In this document: positions 24,947 to 33,710 of the stretch, one piece after another
How the letters are laid out: each line of letters opens with the position of its first letter
Numbering within the stretch: position 1 is the first letter of the stretch
Assembly: GCF_011764485.1 (NCBI RefSeq)
Contig: NZ_AP022848.1
Location: 3,252,001 to 3,316,000 of the forward strand
Direction of reading: 5' to 3'
Source of the DNA: Bosea sp. ANAM02
GTDB lineage: Bacteria > Pseudomonadota > Alphaproteobacteria > Rhizobiales > Beijerinckiaceae
DNA length: 64,000 nucleotides
Made by a program: the position numbers and the translations under genes
The notes under the pieces: generated by a model
Told to the model about the DNA's origin: nothing
Database searches by the model: none
The model's input: the letters and a program-made list of their open reading frames with translations, nothing else

Positions 24947-26224
24947 ATGACCGACCGCGCACCGGGTTTCAGCACACTCGCCATCCATGCCGGAGCGGCC
25001 CCCGACGCGGCGACGGGCGCACGCGCCACGCCGATCTACCAGACAACCTCCTTCGTCTTCGACGACGTCGACCACGCCGCCTCGCTGTTCGGTCTGCAGG
25101 CCTTCGGCAACATCTATACGCGCATCGGCAATCCAACCAATGCGGTGCTGGAAGAGCGCGTCGCGGCGCTCGAAGGCGGCACGGCGGCGCTCGCCGTCGC
25201 CTCCGGCCATGCGGCCGAGTTCCTCTGCTTCCACGCCCTGCTGCAGCCGGGCGACGAGTTCGTCGCGGCGCGCAAGCTCTATGGCGGCTCGATCAACCAG
25301 TTCAACCATTCCTACAAGAGCTTCGGCTGGAACGTGATCTGGGCCGATCCGGACGATGTCGAGGGCTTCGCCGCCGCCGTGACGCCGAAGACCAAGGCGA
25401 TCTTCATCGAGTCCATCGCCAATCCGGGCGGCGTCATCGTCGACATCGCGGCGATCAGCGCCATCGCGAAAAAGCACAACATCCCGCTCATCGTCGACAA
25501 CACGATGGCCTCGCCCTATCTGCTGCGCCCGTTCGAGCACGGCGCCGACATCGTCGTGCATTCGGCAACGAAGTTCCTGGGCGGCCATGGCAACTCGATC
25601 GGCGGCCTGATCGTCGACGGCGGCTCGTTCAACTGGGTCGGCGACGACCGCTATCCGATGCTCTCCAAGCCACGGCCGGAATATAACGGCATGGTGCTGG
25701 GCGAGACCTTCGGCAATTTCGCCTTCGCGATCGCGACGCGCGTGCTCGGCTTGCGCGATCTCGGCCCGGCGCTCTCGCCCTTCAATGCCTTCATGCTGCT
25801 GACCGGCATCGAGACGTTGCCCCTGCGCATGCAGAGGCATTGCGACTCGACGCAGAAGGTCGCCGAGCATCTCGCCAAGCATCCGGCGGTCGAGTGGGTC
25901 AGCTATCCCGGCCTGCCCGGCGACAAGTATCAGGAGCTTGCCAGGCGCTATACGCCGAAGGGCGCCGGCGCGGTCTTCACCTTCGGGCTCAAGGGCGGCT
26001 ACGACGCTGGCGTCAAGCTGGTCTCGAACCTCAAGCTGTTCTCGCATCTCGCCAATATCGGCGACACCCGCTCGCTGGTGATCCACCCCGCCTCGACCAC
26101 CCATCGCCAGCTTACCGACGAGCAGAAGATCGCGTCGGGTGCCGGGCCGCAGGTGGTCCGCCTCTCGATCGGGCTCGAGGATGTCGAGGACCTGATCGCG
26201 GATCTGGATCAGGCGCTGGCCTGA
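24947..26224 (+). CDS. metY: O-acetylhomoserine aminocarboxypropyltransferase (sulfhydrylase)
   Basis: PLP enzyme of the Cys/Met metabolism family, 425 aa, the usual MetY length. It makes homocysteine from O-acetylhomoserine and sulfide. Motifs: FSTLAIHAG at the N-terminus, YTRIGNPTN near residue 60, [34 protein letters not shown] with the PLP Lys near 209, and [11 protein letters not shown] near 375. ATG 24947 follows AGGGAGC; an upstream in-frame start would run through the promoter. Ends in a terminator. O-succinylhomoserine specificity cannot be excluded. Confidence 0.92.
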   Translation: MTDRAPGFSTLAIHAGAAPDAATGARATPIYQTTSFVFDDVDHAASLFGLQAFGNIYTRIGNPTNAVLEERVAALEGGTAALAVASGHAAEFLCFHALLQPGDEFVAARKLYGGSINQFNHSYKSFGWNVIWADPDDVEGFAAAVTPKTKAIFIESIANPGGVIVDIAAISAIAKKHNIPLIVDNTMASPYLLRPFEHGADIVVHSATKFLGGHGNSIGGLIVDGGSFNWVGDDRYPMLSKPRPEYNGMVLGETFGNFAFAIATRVLGLRDLGPALSPFNAFMLLTGIETLPLRMQRHCDSTQKVAEHLAKHPAVEWVSYPGLPGDKYQELARRYTPKGAGAVFTFGLKGGYDAGVKLVSNLKLFSHLANIGDTRSLVIHPASTTHRQLTDEQKIASGAGPQVVRLSIGLEDVEDLIADLDQALA

Positions 26225-26231
26225 GCTCGTG

Positions 26232-26264
26232 CGTCATTCTCGGGTTTGACCCGAGAATCTCATG
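26232..26264. repeat. Half copy of REP-like repeat (family 1)
   Basis: CGTCATTCTCGGGTTTGACC-CGAGAATCTCATGA hairpin directly after the metY stop. Same arms as 7155-7262. Confidence 0.6.
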
Positions 26265-26272
26265 ATCGAGGA

Positions 26273-26296
26273 GGCGCCGGAAACGGCGCCTTTTTT
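26273..26296 (+). terminator. Terminator of the metY-like gene
   Basis: GGCGCCG-GAAA-CGGCGCC followed by six T. Confidence 0.9.
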
Positions 26297-26313
26297 CGTT
26301 GGAACACCCCGAC

Positions 26314-26462
26314 TGTCATTCCGGGGCACGCCGCAGGCGTGAGCCCGGAATCCAGAGCCGACGCCGTCATGGATTTGAGGCGACCGCCCAACCGTGTTCT
26401 TTATGAAAGCGGCATCGGTTCTGGATTCCGGGCTCTTCGCTGCGCGAAGCCTCGGAATGACA
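26314..26462. repeat. REP-like palindromic repeat (family 4)
   Basis: Outer arms TGTCATTCCG and CGGAATGACA, with inner GAGCCCGGAATCCAGAGCC / GGTTCTGGATTCCGGGCTC arms about 70 bp apart. Sits between the metY-like gene and ctaA. Confidence 0.72.
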
Positions 26463-26484
26463 AAGTGCGGAGCGCCGCTTCGCC

Positions 26485-27588
26485 TTACGTCCTTGCCGCC
26501 TGTTCAGTGCGCGTAACGTGGACCACGCCCATCGCCAGCACGGCAAAGCCGAGCGCCTGATGGCCCAGCCCGGCCCAGAGCGGCACGACCAGCAGCAGCG
26601 TGACGATGCCGAGCGCCGATTGCGCCAGCACCAGCCCGGCGATTGCGGTCGCGCGCCTGGCACTGCCCGATCCCGGCGCGGCGCGGCGCAGCCTCAGCAC
26701 ATTCCACAAGGCGACGGCGAAGAGGATGTAGGCACCGAGGCGGTGGTTGAACTGCACCAGCGCGACATTGTCGACGAAGTTCTCCCAGAACGGCGTCTGG
26801 GCGAAGAGCTGCGAGCCCGGCGGCACCAGCGCGCCGTCCATCAGCGGCCAGGTGTTGAAGGTGAAGCCGGCCTTCGAGCCGGCGACGAGCCCGCCGAGCG
26901 CGACCTGCACGAAGAGCAGCAGCAGGAGCAGCCATGCGGTCGCCCTGCCCCGTGCCGGCTCGATCCGGCGCAACGGGGTCAATGTCGTCGCGAAAGCCAC
27001 GACCGAAGCGAAGAACAGGCCGGCGAAGGTGAGATGCAGCGTCAGCTTGACCGGCGCGACGGCGATCATGCCGGGCTCAAGGCCCGAAGCGACCATGATC
27101 CAGCCGATCGCGCCCTGCAGGCCGAGCAGCAGGCCCATGCCGAACAGCGTCGCGACCTGCGGGACCGGCAGCAGGCGGCGCAGCGCGACGACGAGGAAAC
27201 CGGCGAGATAGATCAGGCCGATGAAGCGGCCGAGCTGGCGATGACCCCATTCCCACCAGTAGATGAACTGGAACTGGCCCAGGCTCATGCCTTCGTTGAG
27301 AAGCTGGTATTGCGGGCTCGCGCGGTATTTGCCGAATTCCTCGGCCCAGACCTCGGCCGAGAGCGGCGGCATCGCCCCCGTAATCGGCTTCCATTCGGTG
27401 ATCGAGAGGCCGGAGCCGGTGAGCCGCGTCGCACCGCCGACGACCACCATCAGGAAGACGAGCCCGGCCACGATCCAGAGCCAGCGGCGAATGCCGGCAT
27501 GATCGGCCCTGGCGTCGGCGCGGGTCTGGTCAAGGGCGAGGGTCACGGGCGGGCTTTCGGTCGCAGGCGGGGATCTTTGGGCGCGCAT
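26485..27588 (-). CDS. ctaA: Heme A synthase (COX15/CtaA)
   Basis: Inner-membrane heme A synthase, 367 aa with eight membrane helices. It hydroxylates heme O for cytochrome aa3 oxidase. The four heme-coordinating His regions are visible: WEWGHRQLGR, VKLTLHLTFAG, LVQFNHRLGAY and LGHQALGFAV. ATRLTGSGLSITEWKPI near residue 45 is the family signature. ATG 27588 chosen: the N-terminal 20 residues precede the first helix at RRWLWIVAGLVFLMVVVGG. The frame extends further upstream without a plausible start. Divergent from the DUF2842 gene, an arrangement usual in alphaproteobacteria. Confidence 0.93.
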   Translation of the reverse strand: MRAQRSPPATESPPVTLALDQTRADARADHAGIRRWLWIVAGLVFLMVVVGGATRLTGSGLSITEWKPITGAMPPLSAEVWAEEFGKYRASPQYQLLNEGMSLGQFQFIYWWEWGHRQLGRFIGLIYLAGFLVVALRRLLPVPQVATLFGMGLLLGLQGAIGWIMVASGLEPGMIAVAPVKLTLHLTFAGLFFASVVAFATTLTPLRRIEPARGRATAWLLLLLLFVQVALGGLVAGSKAGFTFNTWPLMDGALVPPGSQLFAQTPFWENFVDNVALVQFNHRLGAYILFAVALWNVLRLRRAAPGSGSARRATAIAGLVLAQSALGIVTLLLVVPLWAGLGHQALGFAVLAMGVVHVTRTEQAART

Positions 27589-27686
27589 CGCTTCACAAGC
27601 GCGCTCGCCGATGACATAGACCCGTCGCTCCGGCACGACAACGCCCGCATTGCCGCAGCAGCCCAGCTCGCTCGGTGGAGAGCCCG

Positions 27687-27896
27687 ATGAAACAACGCAA
27701 CCGCAAGCTGATCGGGACCGTGCTGATCCTCGTCTTCGTCTGCGTCTATGCGCTCGTCGCGATGGCGCTGGCACAAGGGCGGATCACCGAGGCGCCGAAG
27801 CTGGTGCAGACCGTCGCCTATATCGCGCTCGGCCTCGCCTGGGTGCTGCCGCTGCTGCCGCTGATCAAGTGGATGGAGCGCAAGGACGAGACATAA
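27687..27896 (+). CDS. DUF2842 small membrane protein
   Basis: 69-aa protein with two membrane helices (residues 8-30 GTVLILVFVCVYALVAMAL; 42-61 VAYIALGLAWVLPLLPLI) and a charged end KWMERKDET. DUF2842 proteins are typical of alphaproteobacteria and are often encoded beside ctaA, so a link to cytochrome oxidase biogenesis is plausible but untested. ATG 27687 follows GGAGAG. Confidence 0.8.
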   Translation: MKQRNRKLIGTVLILVFVCVYALVAMALAQGRITEAPKLVQTVAYIALGLAWVLPLLPLIKWMERKDET

Positions 27897-27927
27897 ACTG
27901 CCCATCCCTCAGAGCATAAAATTGTGA

Positions 27928-27960
27928 AAATCAAACCCTGTTTGCGCTTAAAAACAGGGT
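27928..27960 (-). terminator. Terminator of the AT-rich small gene
   Basis: On the minus strand ACCCTGTTT-loop-AAACAGGGT (9-bp perfect stem) followed by TTGATTTTC. It overlaps the last codons of the small gene. Confidence 0.6.
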
Positions 27961-28116
27961 GAAAAACAAAGCTAGAAAAAAGAACTCAGCTACAATTGCA
28001 TACAAGATACTTTTCCAACCACACCCAAACAAAAAAGAAATAATCAGAACGGCCGGAAAAGACCCTATAATTCCGTAAATTGATATGCCGACGAGCAATC
28101 CAAAAAAATTGTCCAA
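27931..28116 (-). CDS. Small AT-rich membrane protein, unknown
   Basis: 61 aa from TTG 28116 (GGGGGA seven bases upstream), or 65 aa from TTG 28128. Almost wholly hydrophobic: FFGLLVGISIYGIIGSFP, then VLIISFLFGCGW and AIVAEFFFLALFFTLFL, so about two or three membrane helices. The surrounding 240 bp are far richer in A and T than anything nearby and use AT-ending codons, indicating recent acquisition. It ends in its own terminator and lies just downstream of the polysaccharide deacetylase gene on the same strand. No family recognised. Confidence 0.45.
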   Translation of the reverse strand: MDNFFGLLVGISIYGIIGSFPAVLIISFLFGCGWKSILYAIVAEFFFLALFFTLFLSANRV

Positions 28117-28144
28117 CGAATCCCCCAAAGTTTGATTTTCAAAG

Positions 28145-29197
28145 TCAATCTACGCCCCGTTTCCGCCCCCTGCTCCGCAGCCAGAACGGCAGCCCGGACA
28201 GCAGCGCCCGCAGTGCCGCCTCGTTCTGGTGGAGGCCGTTGAGCGAGACGCGCGGCAGGGCGTGGAGATGGCCGGCGTGTTCGGAGAAGAGATGGCCCGG
28301 CCGAGTGGTCACCGCGCTCTCGAAGCCCGCCTCCGCGGCCAGCGCGAAATCGCGCGGCCCGGCCGAGCCGGGGTCGCCGACCGGATAGGCGAAATGGCGG
28401 ATCGGGATAGCCAGTTCCGCCTCCAGTCGCGCCTTGCTCTCGGCGATCTCGCGGCGGGCGACATCGATGTCGTGCTTTGCCAGCATCGGATGCGTCAGGG
28501 TATGGGCGCCGATCGTCACGCCCGGCGCGCCCGAGAGAGCCCGCAGCGTCTCCCAGGGCAGGCATTCGCGCTCGACGAGGGCGACGGGGTCGATGCCGGC
28601 TTCTGCCGCGAGGGTGGAAATCGCAGAGAGCAGAATCGCTTCCGGCGCGCGGCGCAGACGCCAGTAGAGCCTGGCGAAGGCGCGGTCCTTCTCGGCATCG
28701 CTTTCGGTCCGGGCGGTGAAGCGGCCGTCCGGCAAGGCGAGATCGATGCGCGGCAGCGCCCGGATCGCCTCCTCCAGCTCCAGCCACCAGAGCCGTGCCG
28801 TGCGGTCGGCGAAGCCCGGCGTCACGAATAGCGTCCAGGGCGCCTCGTGTTTCGCGAGGATCGGCCAGGCCTGCTCGACATTGTCGCGATAGCCGTCATC
28901 GAAGGTCAGCGCGACGAAGAAGCGGCCGGGCTTCGGATTGCGCAAACGGGCCAATGCCTCCTGCAGCGAGACGATATCGTAGCCGTCGGCCCGGATAAGA
29001 CCGAGCGCGCGATCGAGAAAACCCGGCGTGACATCGAGCAGCGCGTTCGGCGCGAAGCCGCGCGTCTTCGCCGCCCGGACATGGTGCAGGGTCAGGATCA
29101 CGCCCTGCCCTTGCGCGAAGCTTCGGCTCCAGCGATCGGCCCCCGTCGCCGCCATCATCCGGAATGCGGCCGCGATGGCCTTGTGACGCGCGTTCAT
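28145..29197 (-). CDS. Polysaccharide deacetylase family protein
   Basis: 350-aa NodB-fold carbohydrate esterase (CE4). Motif 1 is TFDDGYRDN near residue 99 with the metal and base Asp pair. Motif 2 is GAHTLTHP near 230 with the two zinc-type His residues. Later FAYPVGDPGS matches the family. It removes acetyl groups from a surface or exopolysaccharide. No signal peptide is evident, so a cytoplasmic or peripheral location is likely. ATG 29197 chosen; a TTG at 29206 has a better spaced AGAGGA. Divergent from the acetyltransferase gene, which suggests opposing modification of one glycan. Confidence 0.85.
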   Translation of the reverse strand: MNARHKAIAAAFRMMAATGADRWSRSFAQGQGVILTLHHVRAAKTRGFAPNALLDVTPGFLDRALGLIRADGYDIVSLQEALARLRNPKPGRFFVALTFDDGYRDNVEQAWPILAKHEAPWTLFVTPGFADRTARLWWLELEEAIRALPRIDLALPDGRFTARTESDAEKDRAFARLYWRLRRAPEAILLSAISTLAAEAGIDPVALVERECLPWETLRALSGAPGVTIGAHTLTHPMLAKHDIDVARREIAESKARLEAELAIPIRHFAYPVGDPGSAGPRDFALAAEAGFESAVTTRPGHLFSEHAGHLHALPRVSLNGLHQNEAALRALLSGLPFWLRSRGRKRGVD

Positions 29198-29342
29198 GGC
29201 AGCCAAATGCGAGCGTCCTCTTGCAACCACCCGCTAACTCTGTCGCACGATCGCGCCGCCGGGCCGCGCCAATGTGGCCGACCCGTTCACAATGACGGGT
29301 TAAGGAGACGCCATCTGTCCGCTCGCCATGGGCGAAGGAACC

Positions 29343-30569
29343 ATGCCTGCTGCCATCGCTTCGACACCGGCCATGCCCGACACGCTCGCCACTGGTCGTG
29401 TGCCATCGCGCCCGTGGGCTTCGATCGCAATCGAGACCGACATCGTCGCTCTCGCCGAGAGATGGCGTGCCTTCGAGGCAACCGCGCTGGCGACGCCCTA
29501 TCAGGGCTATGACTGGATCAGGCCCTTCGTCGAGACGGTCGGCGCCGCTGATGAGATGGTCCTGCGCTACGCGCTGGTGAAGGGCGCGGATGGCGAGCTC
29601 TGCGCATTGCTGCCGCTCGTCATCACCAAGCGCAGCGGTTTCAGATTCGCCGAGTTCATCGGCGGCAAGCATGCGAACTATCATATGGGGCTCTATGCCC
29701 CGGATTTCGCCGCGCAACTCGACGCGGCGCAGACGACACGCATGCTGACCGAGATCGGCGCGGCCATCGGCGGCCTCGATGCCTTCGTCTTCGTCAACCA
29801 GCCGGTCATCTGGCAAGGCGTCGGCAACCCCGCCGCGCTGCTCGCCGCCGGCCCGAGCCCGAGCCGCGCCTACAAGCTCGCCCTGATCGCCGGCGACGGC
29901 GATGCGACGCTCAAGCGCTCGATGAGCAGCCATGCGCGCAAGAAGCTCAAGAACAAGCATAGCCGTTTCAATGATTTCGGGCCGTCGGTGCTGACGCGGG
30001 CGGCGACTCCCGCAGAAGCTGCGCGAATCATCGACGCATTCCTGGCGCAGAAGGCGGAGCGCTTCCGCGCTATGGGCGTGCCGGACCCCTTCGCCGAACC
30101 GGCGGTGCGCGCCTTCCTGGAGCGCGGGGCGATGGGGGATGGATCGGCGCGCCCCGCGATCGAGCTTTACGCGCTCGATCTCGACGGGCAGGCAGTCGCA
30201 ACCTATGTCGGCGCGACCCAGGGCAAGCGCTTCTCAGGCATGGCGACGTCGTTCGACATGGCCAGCGAAACCGTCAAGACCAGCCCCGGCGAGCTGCTGC
30301 TGGCCGAACTGATCCGGCTGAAGGCCCGCGAGGGCGTCGCCGTCTTCGACCTCGGCGTCGGCGAAGCCCGCTACAAGACGACCTTCTGCGACGATCACGA
30401 CGACCTCGTCGACAGCTTCCTGCCCTTGACCCTGAAGGGCCGCGTCTTCGCGCGGATCGCCCGGACGAAGCGCGAATTGAAGCGGCGGATCAAGCGCTCG
30501 CCGACGGCGTTGAAATTCGCTCATCGGGCTTCGGGCTGGCTTCGAGGCAAGCGTTCCGAGGACGAGTAA
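29343..30569 (+). CDS. GNAT (BioF2/CelD-like) acetyltransferase
   Basis: 408-aa protein with a C-terminal GNAT_6/BioF2 acetyltransferase domain, residues about 190-370: MSSHARKKLKNKHSRF, then YALDLDGQAVATYVGATQGKRFSGM and a late VFDLGVGEARYKTTF block. This family is found in cellulose and exopolysaccharide loci (CelD). Family members use acyl-CoA or aminoacyl donors to modify glycans or lipids. ATG 29343 follows GAAGGA. Basic C-terminal tail (RTKRELKRRIKR). Divergent from the deacetylase, upstream of the EPS export genes. Confidence 0.78.
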   Translation: MPAAIASTPAMPDTLATGRVPSRPWASIAIETDIVALAERWRAFEATALATPYQGYDWIRPFVETVGAADEMVLRYALVKGADGELCALLPLVITKRSGFRFAEFIGGKHANYHMGLYAPDFAAQLDAAQTTRMLTEIGAAIGGLDAFVFVNQPVIWQGVGNPAALLAAGPSPSRAYKLALIAGDGDATLKRSMSSHARKKLKNKHSRFNDFGPSVLTRAATPAEAARIIDAFLAQKAERFRAMGVPDPFAEPAVRAFLERGAMGDGSARPAIELYALDLDGQAVATYVGATQGKRFSGMATSFDMASETVKTSPGELLLAELIRLKAREGVAVFDLGVGEARYKTTFCDDHDDLVDSFLPLTLKGRVFARIARTKRELKRRIKRSPTALKFAHRASGWLRGKRSEDE

Positions 30570-30653
30570 GTATGATCTTGCGCGGGAACGCGCCGTCATC
30601 GGAGGCTGACGAAGGGTCCCAGCCCACGCTCCCTCCACGTGATGCTCTTCCAG

Positions 30654-30749
30654 TCCGTCATGCTCGCCCTTCTGGCGAGCACCCACGTCTCGACCACCGC
30701 ACGACATGAAAGAAAACGTGGATGGTCGGGGCAAGCCCGACCATGACGA
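30654..30749. repeat. REP-like palindromic repeat (diverged)
   Basis: TCCGTCATGCTCGCCCTT ... GGGGCAAGCCCGACCATGACGA outer arms and inner CCACGTCTCG / AACGTGG. Diverged relative of family 1. Confidence 0.55.
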
Positions 30750-30751
30750 TC

Positions 30752-30855
30752 TAGAGTATCGGACTGAATATCGTATTCAGTCCGATACTCTAGCTCTTTG
30801 ACCTTGCATCGGCTTTTCCCGAAAACCGCGTTCCACTTTTCGGGCCGATGCTCTA
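30752..30855 (+). repeat. RIME1-like mosaic element, copy C
   Basis: TAGAGTATCGGACTGAAT with ATTCAGTCCGATACTCTA, then GCATCGGCTTTTCCCGAAAA with TTTTCGGGCCGATGCTCTA. Inverted relative to copy A (12673-12776). Confidence 0.72.
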
Positions 30856-30885
30856 TGCAACGAACCATCAGCTCGCGCCGGGTGT

Positions 30886-33048
30886 TCAGGCGCCGACCGG
30901 CATCTCCGAGCGCTGGACCGGGGGCATCGGCACGCCGCCCTCGGCATCGAGGATCAGCGTGACCGGCGCTTCGGTGAGCTCGCTCAGGCGATAGGCGGTC
31001 TCCAGCGCATGGCCGTTGCCGACCTGCCCGCTCATCACGAGCCCCGCCTGGGCCCGTCGGGCGATCGGCGCCAGCACCGAGCCGTCGTCGTTCGAGGCCG
31101 CCGCGACCAGCACCCAGTCATAGGTCTCGCAGAGCGCATCGAGCGCGACGTCTACGAGATCGGGCGCGGCCAGCACCGCCTCGCGCCCGGCGCGCCCGGC
31201 ACCGATGCGGTGCAGCCGCGAGCCCGGCGCCCGCATGATGATGTCGGAGAACAGGGCCTCGCCGGCGAGGAGCTCGGAGAAACCGGCTTCTCCGACGGCC
31301 TGATCGGAGGAGAGGTCGACGAACACGCAGCGGCAGCGCTGTGCCAGGAGCTCGGCGAGGTCGCGCGGTCTTGCCGCCTCGTCGCCGGCGCCGTCCAGCA
31401 CCAGGGCAAGCGGCGCCATGCCGCGCGCCGGCTCGCGGGTGCGCTCGGCGATCTCGGCCAGCGTCAGTTCAGGCTGGTCGAGGTCGAGCCGGGTCTGGCC
31501 GAGCTTTCCGGCATGGGTCAGCAGGCCGGCGACGCGCGCCTGACGCGGCGCACCGGGTACCGGAGCGGGCCCCTCCGTCTCCTCCTCCGAGGAATTGGCC
31601 GAGACCCAGCGCGGGCCGCGCGGGGCGTCCGGCAAGGGGCGGCCCTGGCCGTTGAGCAATTCGCGGGTCACGATCGTTGCCAGCGCGATCAGGAAGGTCG
31701 CGAGCGTCGAGACCAGCATCACCGGGATCTTCTTCGGGAAGGAAGGCTCGGTCGGCTCGACCGCACGCGAAATGATGCGGGCGTCGGCCGGCGTCGCGTT
31801 CATCGTGTCGCGTGCGACCGCCTCGCGATAGCGCTGCATGTATTGCTCGAGCTGCTCGCGCAGCGTGCGGGCCTCGCGCTCCAGCGCGCGCAACTGCACT
31901 TCGCTGTCATTGGCGCTGGAGACGTTCTTCTTCTGGCCGTCGAGCGCGGCCTGGAAGCTCTCGACGCGCTGGCCGGCGATCTTGGCCTCGTTCTCCAGCG
32001 TGCGCACCGTGCGCTCGGCGGCGGCGCGGAGCTGGCCTTCAAGGTCGAGCAACTGGGCGTTGAGCTCCTTGATCCGCGGATGTTCCGGGAGGAGGCTGCG
32101 TGATTCCGCGGCGATCTGGGCGCGCAGGTTGACGCGCTGCTCGATCAGGCGGCGGACGAGATCGTTGTTGGCGACGTCCGGGATCTCGAAGGTGCGGCCC
32201 TGCTTGATGGCATCGCGGATCAGGCCGGCCTTGGCCTGCGACTCGGCCTGCTGGCTACGAGCCGCCGAGAGTTGCGCCGACAGATCGGTGAGCTGCTGCG
32301 AGGTGATGGTGGTGTTGTTCGGGCCGGAGAACAGACCGTTCTTCGAGCGATAGTCCTCGACCTTGGCCTCGGCTTCGGCGACGCGCTTGCGCAAGGGCTC
32401 GATCGTGGTCGAGAGCCAGTTCGAGGCGCTGCGGGCGTTCTCCTGCTTCGCCTGCTCCTGGAATTCCAGATAGGTCTCGGCGATGGTGTTGGCGGCCTTG
32501 GCCGCGAGAGCGGCATCGCTCGAAGTGAACTCGACGGAGACGATGCGCGAACGAGCGACGGGGAAGACCAGCAAACGGTCGTAGTACTTTTCAAGGACGC
32601 GCTCTTCGGGGGAGCGGTCGGCCGGATGGCCGCCGAGCCCGATCATGACGGCGAGCTTGCGGATAGCGCTGAGCGCCCCGACGCCGGAATCGAACTCGGC
32701 ATTGCCGACGAGCCCGATCCGCTTCACCGCCTCACGCGCCAGGTCGCGCGACATGATGATCTGGACCTGGCTCTGCACCGCCTCGGAATCGAACTGGCCG
32801 CCATCGGCCACGGCCTGTCCCGGCAGCGCGTAGAAGCCGCTGCGGCTTTCGAGCAGCAGCTTGGCTTCGCCGGTATAGCGCGGCGTCACGACATTCACCG
32901 CGACGAAGGACAGCCCGAGGGCGGCGAGCGTCGGCGCGATGATCCAGAACTTGCGGCGCTTGATCGCCGCCCAGAGGGCGGAGAGATCGAGCATGTCGCC
33001 CCGGCCTTCACCGGCGCCGCGCGCATCAATCCCAGCTTGAGCGGTCAT
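30886..33048 (-). CDS. Wzz/GumC-like EPS chain-length and transport protein with degenerate kinase domain
   Basis: 720-aa inner-membrane polysaccharide co-polymerase. Membrane helices at about 34-54 (FWIIAPTLAALGLSFVAVNVV) and 440-465 flank a long periplasmic coiled-coil region (residues 170-420), as in GumC/ExoP. The C-terminal 180 residues follow the order of a bacterial tyrosine kinase (strand VFVDLSSD, GFSELLAGEALFSDII, YDWVLVAAA). However, the Walker A loop is replaced by DGAGDEAARP and there is no Tyr-rich tail, so it should lack kinase activity. ATG 33048 follows AGGTGGG. The Wza-like gene is divergent. Confidence 0.85.
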   Translation of the reverse strand: MTAQAGIDARGAGEGRGDMLDLSALWAAIKRRKFWIIAPTLAALGLSFVAVNVVTPRYTGEAKLLLESRSGFYALPGQAVADGGQFDSEAVQSQVQIIMSRDLAREAVKRIGLVGNAEFDSGVGALSAIRKLAVMIGLGGHPADRSPEERVLEKYYDRLLVFPVARSRIVSVEFTSSDAALAAKAANTIAETYLEFQEQAKQENARSASNWLSTTIEPLRKRVAEAEAKVEDYRSKNGLFSGPNNTTITSQQLTDLSAQLSAARSQQAESQAKAGLIRDAIKQGRTFEIPDVANNDLVRRLIEQRVNLRAQIAAESRSLLPEHPRIKELNAQLLDLEGQLRAAAERTVRTLENEAKIAGQRVESFQAALDGQKKNVSSANDSEVQLRALEREARTLREQLEQYMQRYREAVARDTMNATPADARIISRAVEPTEPSFPKKIPVMLVSTLATFLIALATIVTRELLNGQGRPLPDAPRGPRWVSANSSEEETEGPAPVPGAPRQARVAGLLTHAGKLGQTRLDLDQPELTLAEIAERTREPARGMAPLALVLDGAGDEAARPRDLAELLAQRCRCVFVDLSSDQAVGEAGFSELLAGEALFSDIIMRAPGSRLHRIGAGRAGREAVLAAPDLVDVALDALCETYDWVLVAAASNDDGSVLAPIARRAQAGLVMSGQVGNGHALETAYRLSELTEAPVTLILDAEGGVPMPPVQRSEMPVGA

Positions 33049-33710
33049 GGGCCCACCTATCGACGCAAAACTCTCGCCCCGTGGACGGGACGCGGGCGAC
33101 ATTGAACACGCGGTAAGGTTATCGCGGGGTAAATGCCGGCGCGGAGGCCCCCTCGCTCCTGCCCGTGCGACCGCCAACCCGCGCTGAAAATCGCCAACCC
33201 GAGGCGCTCCGGCTTCCCGCCCTCCCCGAAGCAGACCCGCGCTTTCGGCCCTGACATCGACGGCACGTCGCTTCCGATCTCGCCCGAGATTCCACTCGCT
33301 CGAGCGGGCATCCCGCGCCGTAACAGGGCCGCACTTCGTAAACGGCAATCAGGCCATCCGACCCGGAGCACGCGCCTCGACAGCGCGAAATCGGCAATTT
33401 CGACGCGAGATGCCCGGCGCCCGTTAAGGAAGGTGAACGATCCGTTAACGCCATTCTGAACGGCGGCTTCATCCGCCCTTCAGCGAGAACAGCGAATCTC
33501 GATTCGTTCGATCAAACGTGTCGCCATGATCGGGCCGCTGCCGACTGCAGCTACCCCCACAGCCTAGCAGTCGGCAGCGTTTTCGCGCTCCCCCTCCCCT
33601 CCAGATCACCCGTGGCCGCGCCGCCATTTAGCCTGCCGGCATCGGCGGGAAGCCTTTGTTAACCATATCGCGCCTAAAGATCGGGCCAGTTCTGCACGGG
33701 TAAGCCAGTG
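33049..33710. other. Divergent intergenic region of the EPS export genes
   Basis: 662 bp between the wzz-like and wza-like genes. It holds the long hairpin at 33536-33579 and presumably the promoters of both genes. Open frames within it have no start signals or recognised domains; I call no gene. Confidence 0.5.
33536..33583 (+). promoter_or_regulatory. Long perfect hairpin upstream of the Wza-like gene
   Basis: CGCTGCCGACTGC (33536-33548) and GCAGTCGGCAGCG (33567-33579) form a 13-bp perfect stem with an 18-nt loop, followed by TTTTC. It lies 128 bp before the Wza-like start. Possible leader attenuator, or terminator of an unseen short transcript. Confidence 0.5.
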
